Shown piece after piece: positions 40,964-49,420 of a stretch of DNA of 64,000 nt. Every line of letters starts with the position of its first letter. Positions within the stretch are counted from its first letter, which is position 1. The DNA comes from Paraburkholderia kirstenboschensis (lineage in GTDB: Bacteria; Pseudomonadota; Gammaproteobacteria; Burkholderiales; Burkholderiaceae). The translations under genes and the position numbers were made by a program. The notes beneath the pieces were generated by a model. The model was not told the DNA's origin. It saw only the letters and a list, made by a program, of their open reading frames with translations, and searched no databases. The stretch spans positions 62,001 through 126,000 of the forward strand of contig NZ_CAJHCR010000008.1 in the NCBI RefSeq assembly GCF_904848585.1, read 5' to 3'.

Positions 40964-43210
40964 ATGAGCGAAGCGTTCGTCCGCGTCGCACTGGATCACC
41001 CACTGCCGACCCTGTTCGATTACCGCTGCGATTCATCGCAGTCGCCCGTGCCCGGGACGCTCGTCAGTGTGCCGTTCGGCAAACGCGACGTGGTCGGGCT
41101 CGTGTGCGAAGTGACTGCTCACAGTGAGGTCCCCGCCGATCGCCTTCGGTCGGTGAATAGCGTTTTCACCGCGTGCCCGCCGCTGTCGGCTGAATGGCTC
41201 GCGCTTGCTGCCTTTGCTGCCGATTACTACCAACGTGGACTTGGCGAAGTGGCGTTACCGGCGCTGCCGCAGGCGCTGCGCGACGCCTCGCGCTGGTCGC
41301 GGCTGCTCGCGCCGGAAGAGCGCTACAGCCTAACGCCGGAAGGCCGCGCGGCCTTGCCCGAGGCTCTCCCCGCGCGCGCCACTGCGCTGCGAAGCCTTGC
41401 GCAGGCGCTTGCCGCCAGCGAGTTCCTGAGTGCCGCCGACGCCCGCGGGCTGCACCCTAAAGCCATCACCACGCTCGCCGCATGGCAAGCCGAGGGCTGG
41501 GTTGCGCTCGACGTGGTCGATGCCGCCACGGTGCCGCCCGCCGTCGCGGCCACGGCGGTTCCTGCGCAGACGCTTCCGACGCTCACCGATGAACAAGCCG
41601 CCGCCGTCGAAGCGATTCGCGACGCGCACGGCTTCGCGCCGTTCCTGCTGCATGGCGTGACCGGCAGCGGCAAGACGGAAGTCTATTTACGCTCGCTCGC
41701 CGAGATTCTTGCCGCCAATGCAGACGCGCAAGCACTCGTGCTGGTGCCCGAAATCAATCTGACGCCGCAGTTCGAAGCGGCTTTCCGCGCGCGCTTCGCG
41801 GCGCTCGCGGACACGGCCATCGTCACATTGCACAGCGGTCTTGCTGAGGGCGAGCGCGCGCGCAACTGGTTCGCGGCGCATGCGGGCCACGCGCGGATCG
41901 TGCTGGGTACGCGCCTCGCGGTGCTCGCGTCGCTGCCGCGGCTCGCCATTATCGTCGCGGATGAAGAGCACGATCCGGCTTATAAGCAGCAGGAAGGGCT
42001 GCGCTACTCGGCGCGCGATCTGGCCATCTATCGCGCAAAGCAGCTTGGCTTGCCGGTCGTGCTGGGATCGGCCACACCGTCGCTCGAAAGCTGGTGGCAG
42101 GCGGATCAGGGGCGCTATAAGCGGCTCACCTTGTCGCGCCGCGCGGTCGCCGATGCGGTGCTGCCCACCGTGCGCCTGATCGATCTCGAGGACGAGCGGC
42201 GGCGTGGACGCGCTTCGGTGGAAGGATTGTCCGGCCCATTGATTGCCGCTCTGAAGACGCGGCTCGAGCGCGGCGAGCAGAGTCTCGTGTTTCTGAACCG
42301 CCGTGGCTATGCGCCACAACTTGCTTGCGATGCCTGCGGATGGGTCGCCGGTTGTCCCCGTTGCAGCGCGTACGTGGTTCTGCATAAGCCGGAGCGCGCG
42401 CTGCGCTGTCATCACTGCGGTTGGGAGTCGCGCATTCCGCGCTCATGTCCCGAGTGCGGCAACGTCGACATTGCACCGATGGGCCGCGGCACCCAGCGCG
42501 TTGAAGAAACGCTCGCGAGCGCGGTGCCTGGCGCCCGCGTGCTGCGCATCGACGCCGACAGCACGCGCCGCAAAGGGAGCGCGCAGGCGCTCTTTTCAGA
42601 TGTGCATGCGGGCGAAGTCGACATTCTGGTCGGCACGCAGATGATCGCAAAGGGACACGACTTTCAGCGCGTTTCGCTAGTTGGCGTGCTGAACGCCGAC
42701 ACCGCGCTGTTTTCCCACGACTTTCGAGCGAGCGAACGCCTCTTCGCGCAACTGATGCAGGTGAGCGGCCGCGCCGGCCGTGCCGGTTTGCCGGGTGAGG
42801 TGCTGGTGCAGACGCGTTATCCGCGCCATGCGCTTTATCACGCGCTTGGGCGTCACGATTACGTCGGCTTTGCCAATTCGACGCTGGCCGAGCGGCGCGA
42901 CGCGCATTTGCCGCCGTTCGTTTATCAGGCGTTGCTGAGGGCGGAGGGCCGCACGCTCGAAGCTGCGCTCGCTTTTCTGCAACAGGCCGCGGCTGAACTG
43001 ACGGGCATTGCAGCCGCCGAACGAGTGACCGTCTACGACGCAGTGCCGCTCACCATCGTCAAGGTGATGCACGTGCACCGCGCTCAGTTGCTGATCGAAA
43101 GTGCCTCGCGCGCGGCGCTGCAGGCCACGTTGCGTGCGTGGCAGCCGTTGCTGCGCGGTTTGAAGGGCGTGCTGCGCTGGAACCTCGAAGTCGACCCGCT
43201 CGATATTTGA
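40964..43210 (+). CDS. priA: Primosomal replication restart helicase PriA
   Basis: Replication-restart helicase of 748 residues. N-terminal 3'-DNA-binding domain (VRVALDHPLPTLFDY), Walker A GVTGSGKTEVYL, Walker B ADEEHD, four CxxC zinc pairs between LACDACGWVAGCPRC and PECG, motif VGTQMIAKGHDF and VSGRAGRAG of helicase domain 2. ATG 40964 matches the family start though no good Shine-Dalgarno is visible. Stands alone on the plus strand. Confidence 0.96.
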   Translation: MSEAFVRVALDHPLPTLFDYRCDSSQSPVPGTLVSVPFGKRDVVGLVCEVTAHSEVPADRLRSVNSVFTACPPLSAEWLALAAFAADYYQRGLGEVALPALPQALRDASRWSRLLAPEERYSLTPEGRAALPEALPARATALRSLAQALAASEFLSAADARGLHPKAITTLAAWQAEGWVALDVVDAATVPPAVAATAVPAQTLPTLTDEQAAAVEAIRDAHGFAPFLLHGVTGSGKTEVYLRSLAEILAANADAQALVLVPEINLTPQFEAAFRARFAALADTAIVTLHSGLAEGERARNWFAAHAGHARIVLGTRLAVLASLPRLAIIVADEEHDPAYKQQEGLRYSARDLAIYRAKQLGLPVVLGSATPSLESWWQADQGRYKRLTLSRRAVADAVLPTVRLIDLEDERRRGRASVEGLSGPLIAALKTRLERGEQSLVFLNRRGYAPQLACDACGWVAGCPRCSAYVVLHKPERALRCHHCGWESRIPRSCPECGNVDIAPMGRGTQRVEETLASAVPGARVLRIDADSTRRKGSAQALFSDVHAGEVDILVGTQMIAKGHDFQRVSLVGVLNADTALFSHDFRASERLFAQLMQVSGRAGRAGLPGEVLVQTRYPRHALYHALGRHDYVGFANSTLAERRDAHLPPFVYQALLRAEGRTLEAALAFLQQAAAELTGIAAAERVTVYDAVPLTIVKVMHVHRAQLLIESASRAALQATLRAWQPLLRGLKGVLRWNLEVDPLDI

Positions 43211-43590
43211 GCCGGCATGCCTGCTTCCGCTTTGCGTCGGCGCGGCTCAACAAACCATCAATATCGACAGCGGCTGCGCGCGCTCCGGGCACGCGCTCGC
43301 ACCGTATTCGAATAGCTTGCGGCGGGAGCCGCGGCGCGCGTGGCTGTCCGCGTACCCAAGACTGCCGATGCCCGCGACGAAGCGTGCGCGCCGCGTGCCG
43401 CGAGTTGCCGATAGCGTGCGGAAGATCTGTAGTCGCTGGAACAAAGCATGGTGGATCTCACAGTGTTCACTTCTTCACTTCCCGACAGCAACGGCCGGCA
43501 AACCTCACGAACGCGCCGCAAACCCGCGCCCGACACGCGTGGCACGACAGGCAGCCACACGCCGCCTAGCTAATTGCGCCGCCGTTGCGC
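43211..43590. other. Spacer downstream of priA
   Basis: I see no gene, terminator with T tract, or recognisable motif here; overlapping open frames on both strands have atypical sequence. Confidence 0.5.
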
Positions 43591-43761
43591 TTAATCGTTC
43601 AATGCCGCTTGCGCGTCGCCGGCTGACGCAGCCGACGTCGCACGTCCCCGACTTTCGGGCGCCTTACGTTTGTCCGAGCCGCCCGTAGCGCCGCGGATAA
43701 ACAGTACAGCGCAAGTTGCGCACATCGCCCAGATGCCCAATACGATCAGCCACTTTTCCAT
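43591..43761 (-). CDS. Small single-pass membrane protein, unknown function
   Basis: A 56-residue protein starting MEKWLIVLGIWAMC with one membrane helix (about 4-24) and a charged, Ser/Ala/Gly-rich C-terminal tail (RGATGGSDKRKAPESRG...). ATG 43761 has AGGACAGGCGAA upstream. Codon use beyond the helix is normal for this genome. I do not know a named family. It is transcribed towards priA, away from putA. Confidence 0.6.
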   Translation of the reverse strand: MEKWLIVLGIWAMCATCAVLFIRGATGGSDKRKAPESRGRATSAASAGDAQAALND

Positions 43762-44063
43762 TTCGCCTGTCCTCACCCCGTACCGTTCTTATGCGCGCAT
43801 GACGCCGCGCCGCTATGTCCTCTATAACGGCGCGCACGCCGGTTTGATAAGGGCTCGAAGAAAAGAAATCAGGCCAGGGAAAATACCGATCCTTACCGAC
43901 GTTGGCCGCCGCGCCAGGACTCGGCCGAAAGCCCCGACAGTCAAGGGCTCCAGCAAGGTGCAACCGTTTCTCGGTGTCGGTTGCACCTTTTTATTGGGAG
44001 GCGTACGATTCGCCCAACTTTTGTCTTTCACCAGCATTTCGTCTGGTATCCGAAGAAGGAAAC
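43762..44063. other. putA leader region
   Basis: 302 bases between the divergent small membrane protein gene and putA. It contains a hairpin AGCCC...GGGCT (about 43930-43948) and a full terminator at 43955-43992, then 71 bases to the putA start with Shine-Dalgarno AAGAAGGA. Confidence 0.6.
43955..43992 (+). terminator. Intrinsic terminator upstream of putA
   Basis: AAGGTGCAACCG-N11-CGGTTGCACCTT, a perfect 12-bp stem followed by TTT (with the stem's own TT, five T). Either ends a short leader RNA of putA or the priA-side transcript. Confidence 0.85.
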
Positions 44064-47000
44064 ATGGCTAGCACCACCCTTGGCGTCAAGGTCGACGACC
44101 TCCTGCGTTCCCGGCTGAGAGATGCCGCCACTCGCCTCGAACGCACTCCGCACTGGCTGATCAAGCAGGCGATTTTCGCGTACCTCGAGAAGATCGAGCA
44201 GGGTCAACTGCCGCCGGAATTGTCGGGCGCGGCAGGTTCTGCCGACATGGCCGACGGCGCGTCGGTCGAACAGGACGAGGACGGTGCGGCGCACCCGTTC
44301 CTCGACTTCGCGCAGAACGTCCAACCGCAATCGGTGCTGCGCGCGGCAATCACGGCGGCATATCGTCGGCCGGAGCCGGAATGCGTGCCGTTCCTGCTGG
44401 GTCAGGCGCGCTTGCCGGCCAACCTCGCGGGCGACGTGCAAGCGCTTGCTGCGAAGCTCGTCGAAACGCTGCGCGGCAAGAGCAAGGGCGGCGGCGTCGA
44501 AGGGCTGATCCACGAATTCTCACTGTCGAGCCAGGAAGGTGTTGCACTGATGTGCCTCGCCGAAGCCCTGCTGCGCATTCCCGATCGCGCGACGCGCGAC
44601 GCGCTGATCCGCGACAAGATCAGCAAGGGCGACTGGAAATCGCATGTCGGTCAGGCGCCGTCGCTGTTCGTCAACGCCGCGACCTGGGGCTTGATGATCA
44701 CCGGCAAGCTGGTCACGACCAACAGCGAGACGAACCTCTCGTCGGCGCTCACGCGGCTGATCGGCAAGGGCGGCGAGCCGCTGATCCGCAAGGGCGTGGA
44801 CATGGCGATGCGCCTGATGGGCGAGCAGTTCGTCACCGGCGAGAACATTTCCGAAGCGCTGGCGAACAGCCGCAAATACGAAGCGCGCGGTTTCCGCTAC
44901 TCGTATGACATGCTCGGTGAAGCGGCCACGACCGAAGCGGACGCGCAGCGCTACTACGCGTCGTATGAGCAGGCGATCCACGCAATCGGCAAGGCTGCTG
45001 GCGGCCGCGGGATCTACGAAGGTCCGGGCATCTCGATCAAGCTCTCCGCACTGCATCCGCGTTACTCGCGCTCGCAACAGGAGCGCACGATGAGCGAGTT
45101 GCTGCCGCGCGTGCGCTCGCTTGCGATCCTCGCACGCCGTTACGACATCGGCCTGAATATCGACGCCGAAGAAGCCGACCGCCTCGAAATCTCGCTGGAT
45201 CTGCTTGAAGCGCTGTGCTTCGATCCGGAGCTCGCCGGTTGGAACGGTATCGGTTTTGTGGTGCAGGCTTATCAGAAGCGCTGCCCGTTCGTGATCGAAT
45301 ACATCGTCGACCTCGCGCGCCGCAGCCGTCACCGCATCATGGTGCGCCTCGTGAAGGGTGCGTACTGGGACACCGAAATCAAGCGTGCGCAAGTGGACGG
45401 CCTGGAAGGCTATCCGGTCTACACGCGCAAGATCTATACGGACGTGTCGTATCTCGCGTGCGCAAAGAAGCTGCTCGGCGCGCCCGACGCGGTGTACCCG
45501 CAATTTGCCACGCACAACGCGCACACGCTGTCGGCGATCTATCACCTCGCGGGCAACAACTACTATCCCGGTCAGTACGAGTTTCAGTGTCTGCACGGCA
45601 TGGGCGAGCCGCTTTACGAAGAAGTGACAGGCCCGCTGTCCGCTGGAAAGCTGAACCGTCCGTGCCGCGTGTATGCACCGGTCGGCACGCACGAAACGCT
45701 GCTCGCGTATCTCGTGCGACGTCTGCTGGAGAACGGCGCTAACACGTCGTTCGTAAATCGCATCGCCGATGAAAACGTCGCGATCCAGGATCTGATCGCC
45801 GATCCGGTCGAAGAAGCGTCGAAGATCGTTCCGCTCGGCGCGCCGCACGCAAAGATTCCGCTGCCGCGCAATCTGTACGGCGCGGAGCGTCTCAATTCGA
45901 TGGGTCTCGATCTGTCGAACGAGCATCGTCTGGCGTCGCTGTCGTCGGCGTTGCTGGCGAGCGCGAATCATCCGTGGCGCGCCGCGCCGATGCTCGCCGA
46001 CGATCAGATCGCCTTGGGCAATGCGCGCGACGTGCGCAACCCGGCGGATCATCGCGACCTCGTCGGTACGGTTGTCGAAGCAAGCGCGGAACATGTGAGC
46101 GCCGCATTGACCCACGCGGTTGCCACCGCGCCGATCTGGCAGGCAACCCCTGTGGAAGCGCGTGCCGATTGCCTCGCGCGTGCCGCCGATCTGCTCGAAG
46201 CGCAGATGCATACGCTGATGGGCCTCGTGGTGCGCGAAGCGGGCAAATCGCTCGCCAACGCGGTGTCGGAAATCCGCGAAGCGATCGACTTCCTGCGCTA
46301 CTACTCGACTCAGATTCGCAGCGAGTTTTCGAACGACACGCATCGTCCGCTTGGACCTGTCGTCTGTATCAGTCCGTGGAATTTCCCGCTTGCGATTTTC
46401 ATGGGCCAGGTGGCCGCCGCGCTCGCAGCCGGCAACACCGTGCTCGCGAAGCCGGCTGAGCAAACGCCGCTGATCGCCGCTCAAGCCGTGCGCATTCTGC
46501 GCGAAGCCGGCGTGCCTGCCGGCGCCGTGCAACTGCTGCCGGGCGATGGCGAAACGGTCGGTGCCGCGCTCGTCGCCGACCCGCGCACGCGTGCGGTGAT
46601 GTTCACCGGTTCGACGGAAGTCGCGCGTCTCATCAACAAGACGCTCTCGGGCCGTCTCGATCCGGAAGGCAAACCGATTCCGCTGATCGCCGAAACAGGT
46701 GGTCAGAACGCGATGATCGTCGATTCGTCGGCGCTCGCTGAACAGGTGGTGGCGGACGTGATGCAGTCGTCGTTCGATTCGGCCGGTCAACGTTGTTCGG
46801 CGCTGCGCGTTCTCTGTTTGCAGGATGACGTTGCGGACCGCACGCTAGAAATGCTGACGGGTGCGATGCGCGAACTGACGGTGGGCAATCCTGATCGCCT
46901 GTCGACCGACGTCGGCCCGGTGATCGACGTTGACGCGAAGCGCGGCATCGACGCGCATGTCGCGGCGATGCGTGAGAAGGGCCGCAAGGTCGAGCAACTG

Positions 47001-48002
47001 CCGATGCCGGACGGCTGTGCACAAGGCACGTTCGTGCCGCCGACGCTGATCGAGCTCGACAGCATCGACGAATTGAAGCGCGAAGTGTTCGGGCCCGTAT
47101 TGCATGTGGTGCGTTACCGCCGCAGCCAGCTCGATACGCTGCTCGAGCAGATCCGCACGACGGGCTATGGCCTGACGCTCGGCATCCATACGCGCATCGA
47201 CGAAACCATCGCTCACGTGATCAGCCGCGCGCATGTCGGCAACATTTATGTGAATCGCAACGTGATCGGCGCGGTGGTCGGCGTGCAGCCGTTCGGCGGC
47301 GAAGGTCTGTCGGGTACGGGTCCGAAGGCCGGCGGCGCGTTGTATCTGCAGCGTCTGCTCGCGACGCGTCCGGCGGGTTTGCCGAAATCGCTCGCGCAGG
47401 CGCTTATCGTAGATGTACCGCAAGCAGCAGAAAAAGGCGACAATCCGTCCGCCGCGCTGACAGCGCTGCGCGACTGGCTGATCGCCGAGCGCGAGCCGCA
47501 ACTGGCCGCGCGCTGTGACGGTTATCTGTCGCATATGCCGGCTGGCGCGACCGCGGTGCTGTCGGGGCCGACCGGCGAGCGCAACACCTACACGCTGGGC
47601 GCGCGCGGCACTGTGTTGTGCATTGCGTCGACCGCGGGCGGTGCGCGCGCGCAGTTTGCCGCCGTGCTGGCTACGGGAAATCGAGCGTTGTTCGAAGGCG
47701 CGGCTGGTGAACAATTGGTGACGCAGTTGCCCGCGTCGCTGAAGTCTTATGCGAGCGTGCGCAAGAACGCGGAGACGCCGTTCGACGCCGTATTGTTCGA
47801 AGGCGACAGCGACGAATTGCTGACGCTCGTGAAGGAAGTCGCGAAGCGTCCTGGGCCGATTGTGTCGGTGCAAGGCGTCGCGTCGCGCGCGTTGGAGAGC
47901 GGCGACGAAGACTACGCGCTCGAACGTCTGTTGACGGAACGCTCGGTCAGCGTGAATACGGCAGCTGCCGGCGGTAATGCGAATTTGATGACGATCGGTT
48001 GA
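44064..48002 (+). CDS. putA: Trifunctional proline dehydrogenase / P5C dehydrogenase / transcriptional regulator PutA
   Basis: A 1312-residue protein converting proline to glutamate in two steps and repressing its own genes when proline is absent. Domains: ribbon-helix-helix DNA-binding region (1-47, TTLGVKVDDLLRSRLRDAAT), FAD-dependent proline dehydrogenase barrel (about 240-570; SIKLSALHPRYS, FATHNAHT, ENGANTSFVNRI), and NAD-dependent P5C dehydrogenase (about 600-1110; ETGGQNAMIVDSS, catalytic C911 in GQRCSAL), then a C-terminal ALDH-like tail. ATG 44064 follows AAGAAGGA; upstream in-frame sequence to 43902 is leader. The DNA-binding domain implies operator sites in the leader. Confidence 0.96.
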   Translation: MASTTLGVKVDDLLRSRLRDAATRLERTPHWLIKQAIFAYLEKIEQGQLPPELSGAAGSADMADGASVEQDEDGAAHPFLDFAQNVQPQSVLRAAITAAYRRPEPECVPFLLGQARLPANLAGDVQALAAKLVETLRGKSKGGGVEGLIHEFSLSSQEGVALMCLAEALLRIPDRATRDALIRDKISKGDWKSHVGQAPSLFVNAATWGLMITGKLVTTNSETNLSSALTRLIGKGGEPLIRKGVDMAMRLMGEQFVTGENISEALANSRKYEARGFRYSYDMLGEAATTEADAQRYYASYEQAIHAIGKAAGGRGIYEGPGISIKLSALHPRYSRSQQERTMSELLPRVRSLAILARRYDIGLNIDAEEADRLEISLDLLEALCFDPELAGWNGIGFVVQAYQKRCPFVIEYIVDLARRSRHRIMVRLVKGAYWDTEIKRAQVDGLEGYPVYTRKIYTDVSYLACAKKLLGAPDAVYPQFATHNAHTLSAIYHLAGNNYYPGQYEFQCLHGMGEPLYEEVTGPLSAGKLNRPCRVYAPVGTHETLLAYLVRRLLENGANTSFVNRIADENVAIQDLIADPVEEASKIVPLGAPHAKIPLPRNLYGAERLNSMGLDLSNEHRLASLSSALLASANHPWRAAPMLADDQIALGNARDVRNPADHRDLVGTVVEASAEHVSAALTHAVATAPIWQATPVEARADCLARAADLLEAQMHTLMGLVVREAGKSLANAVSEIREAIDFLRYYSTQIRSEFSNDTHRPLGPVVCISPWNFPLAIFMGQVAAALAAGNTVLAKPAEQTPLIAAQAVRILREAGVPAGAVQLLPGDGETVGAALVADPRTRAVMFTGSTEVARLINKTLSGRLDPEGKPIPLIAETGGQNAMIVDSSALAEQVVADVMQSSFDSAGQRCSALRVLCLQDDVADRTLEMLTGAMRELTVGNPDRLSTDVGPVIDVDAKRGIDAHVAAMREKGRKVEQLPMPDGCAQGTFVPPTLIELDSIDELKREVFGPVLHVVRYRRSQLDTLLEQIRTTGYGLTLGIHTRIDETIAHVISRAHVGNIYVNRNVIGAVVGVQPFGGEGLSGTGPKAGGALYLQRLLATRPAGLPKSLAQALIVDVPQAAEKGDNPSAALTALRDWLIAEREPQLAARCDGYLSHMPAGATAVLSGPTGERNTYTLGARGTVLCIASTAGGARAQFAAVLATGNRALFEGAAGEQLVTQLPASLKSYASVRKNAETPFDAVLFEGDSDELLTLVKEVAKRPGPIVSVQGVASRALESGDEDYALERLLTERSVSVNTAAAGGNANLMTIG

Positions 48003-48038
48003 GCGAACCTCATCGATTACTGGCAAGAAAACGCCGGG

Positions 48039-48104
48039 CCGCCCCAAGTTTTCTTGCGCCCCCTCGGGGGGGCCTGGCGCGATGCGCCAGGATTTGGGGG
48101 CGGT
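48039..48104. repeat. GC-rich extragenic palindromic element
   Basis: Between putA and livK: an outer CCGCCCC(AA)...TTTGGGGGCGG stem enclosing GCCCCC-TC-GGGGGG and CCTGGCGC-GAT-GCGCCAGG. No T tract. It looks like the multi-stem intergenic elements common in Burkholderia genomes, probably a dispersed repeat; only one copy is in this window. Confidence 0.55.
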
Positions 48105-48173
48105 CATTAGAACGGAAGCGGTAACGGCGATCCCGAAAGCCGCTCCATCCACACCTGGTACCAAGGAGAAGAT

Positions 48174-49322
48174 ATGCAACACAAGATGACACAGCTGGCA
48201 GGCGCAGCGCTGGTTGCGGCGATGTCGCTGGCGGGGACGGCCAACGCTCAATCGACAGACGACGTGAAGATCGGTTTCGCCGGTCCGATGACGGGCGCGC
48301 AGGCGCACTACGGCAAAGACTTCCAGAACGGCATCACGCTGGCTGTGGAAGACATGAACGCGACGAAGCCGGTGATCGGCGGCAAGCCGGTTCGCTTCGT
48401 GCTCGACTCGGCCGACGACCAGGCTGACCCGCGCACCGGCACCACCGTCGCGCAGAAGCTGGTGGACGACGGCATCAAGGGCATGCTCGGCCACTTCAAC
48501 TCGGGCACCACGATTCCCGCTTCGCGCATCTACGCGAACGCTGGCATTCCCGAAATCGCGATGGCAACGGCGCCTGAATACACGCAACAAGGTTTCAAGA
48601 CCACGTTCCGCATGATGACGTCCGACACGCAGCAAGGTTCGGTCGCGGGCACGTTCGCGGTCAAGACGCTCGGCGTGAAGAAAATCGTGATCGTCGACGA
48701 CCGCACGGCTTACGGCCAGGGTCTGGCGGATCAGTTCGAAAAGGCGGCCAAGGCAGCGGGCGGCACGATCGTCGATCGTGAATACACGAACGACAAGGCC
48801 GTGGACTTCAAGTCGATCCTGACCAAGCTGAAGGCGGCCAATCCGGACCTGATCTATTACGGCGGCGCGGATTCGCAAGCGGCACCGATGGTCAAGCAGA
48901 TGAAGGCGCTCGGCATCAAGGCGCCGCTGATGGGCGGCGAAATGGTTCACACGCCGACGTTCATCCAGATCGCGGGTGACGCGGCGAACGGCACGGTGGC
49001 ATCGCTCGCCGGCCTGCCGCTGGAAGAAATGCCGGGCGGCAAGGACTACGTCGCCAAGTACAAGAAGCGCTTCAACGAAGACGTGCAAACGTACTCGCCG
49101 TACGCTTACGACGGCGCAATGGCCATGTTCGCGGCAATGAAGAAGGCAAACTCGACCGATCCGGCCAAGTACCTGCCGGTGCTCGCGAAGACGTCGATGC
49201 CGGCTGTGACGTCGTCGAACCTCTCGTACGACGCCAAGGGTGATCTGAAGAACGGCGGCATCACGCTGTACAAGGTTGTCGACGGCAAGTGGACGACGCT
49301 GCAAAGCGTGGGCGGCAAGTAA
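48174..49322 (+). CDS. Branched-chain amino acid-binding protein, LivK-like (orphan)
   Basis: A 382-residue type I periplasmic binding protein with signal peptide (cleavage near GTANAQ). VKIGFAGPMTGAQAHYGKDFQNG and the GHFNSGTTIPAS ligand-loop follow the LivJ/LivK pattern more closely than the other three binding proteins in this window. AAGGAGAAGAT precedes ATG 48174. No permease or ATPase is adjacent, so it must share a transporter encoded elsewhere. Its place behind putA may reflect co-use of amino acids but not an operon, as the GC-rich element separates them. Confidence 0.9.
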   Translation: MQHKMTQLAGAALVAAMSLAGTANAQSTDDVKIGFAGPMTGAQAHYGKDFQNGITLAVEDMNATKPVIGGKPVRFVLDSADDQADPRTGTTVAQKLVDDGIKGMLGHFNSGTTIPASRIYANAGIPEIAMATAPEYTQQGFKTTFRMMTSDTQQGSVAGTFAVKTLGVKKIVIVDDRTAYGQGLADQFEKAAKAAGGTIVDREYTNDKAVDFKSILTKLKAANPDLIYYGGADSQAAPMVKQMKALGIKAPLMGGEMVHTPTFIQIAGDAANGTVASLAGLPLEEMPGGKDYVAKYKKRFNEDVQTYSPYAYDGAMAMFAAMKKANSTDPAKYLPVLAKTSMPAVTSSNLSYDAKGDLKNGGITLYKVVDGKWTTLQSVGGK

Positions 49323-49354
49323 GCTTTTCTTTGTAGATCGGCTCGATGTTGAGA

Positions 49355-49378
49355 ACCCCGCTTCGGCGGGGTTTTTTC
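49355..49378 (+). terminator. Intrinsic terminator after livK-like gene
   Basis: AACCCCGC-TTCG-GCGGGGTT plus T run: an 8-bp stem with an ultrastable UUCG loop. May also serve the convergent gene on the minus strand. Confidence 0.9.
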
Positions 49379-49420
49379 ATGGCCTTTCGTACCGGGCGCT
49401 TTTCCGCCGCACCGTTGCGC

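Noticed and set aside
44520..49304. Long minus-strand frames antisense to putA and the livK-like gene
   Set aside because: Same high-GC shadow effect; sequences are Arg/His-rich without domains.
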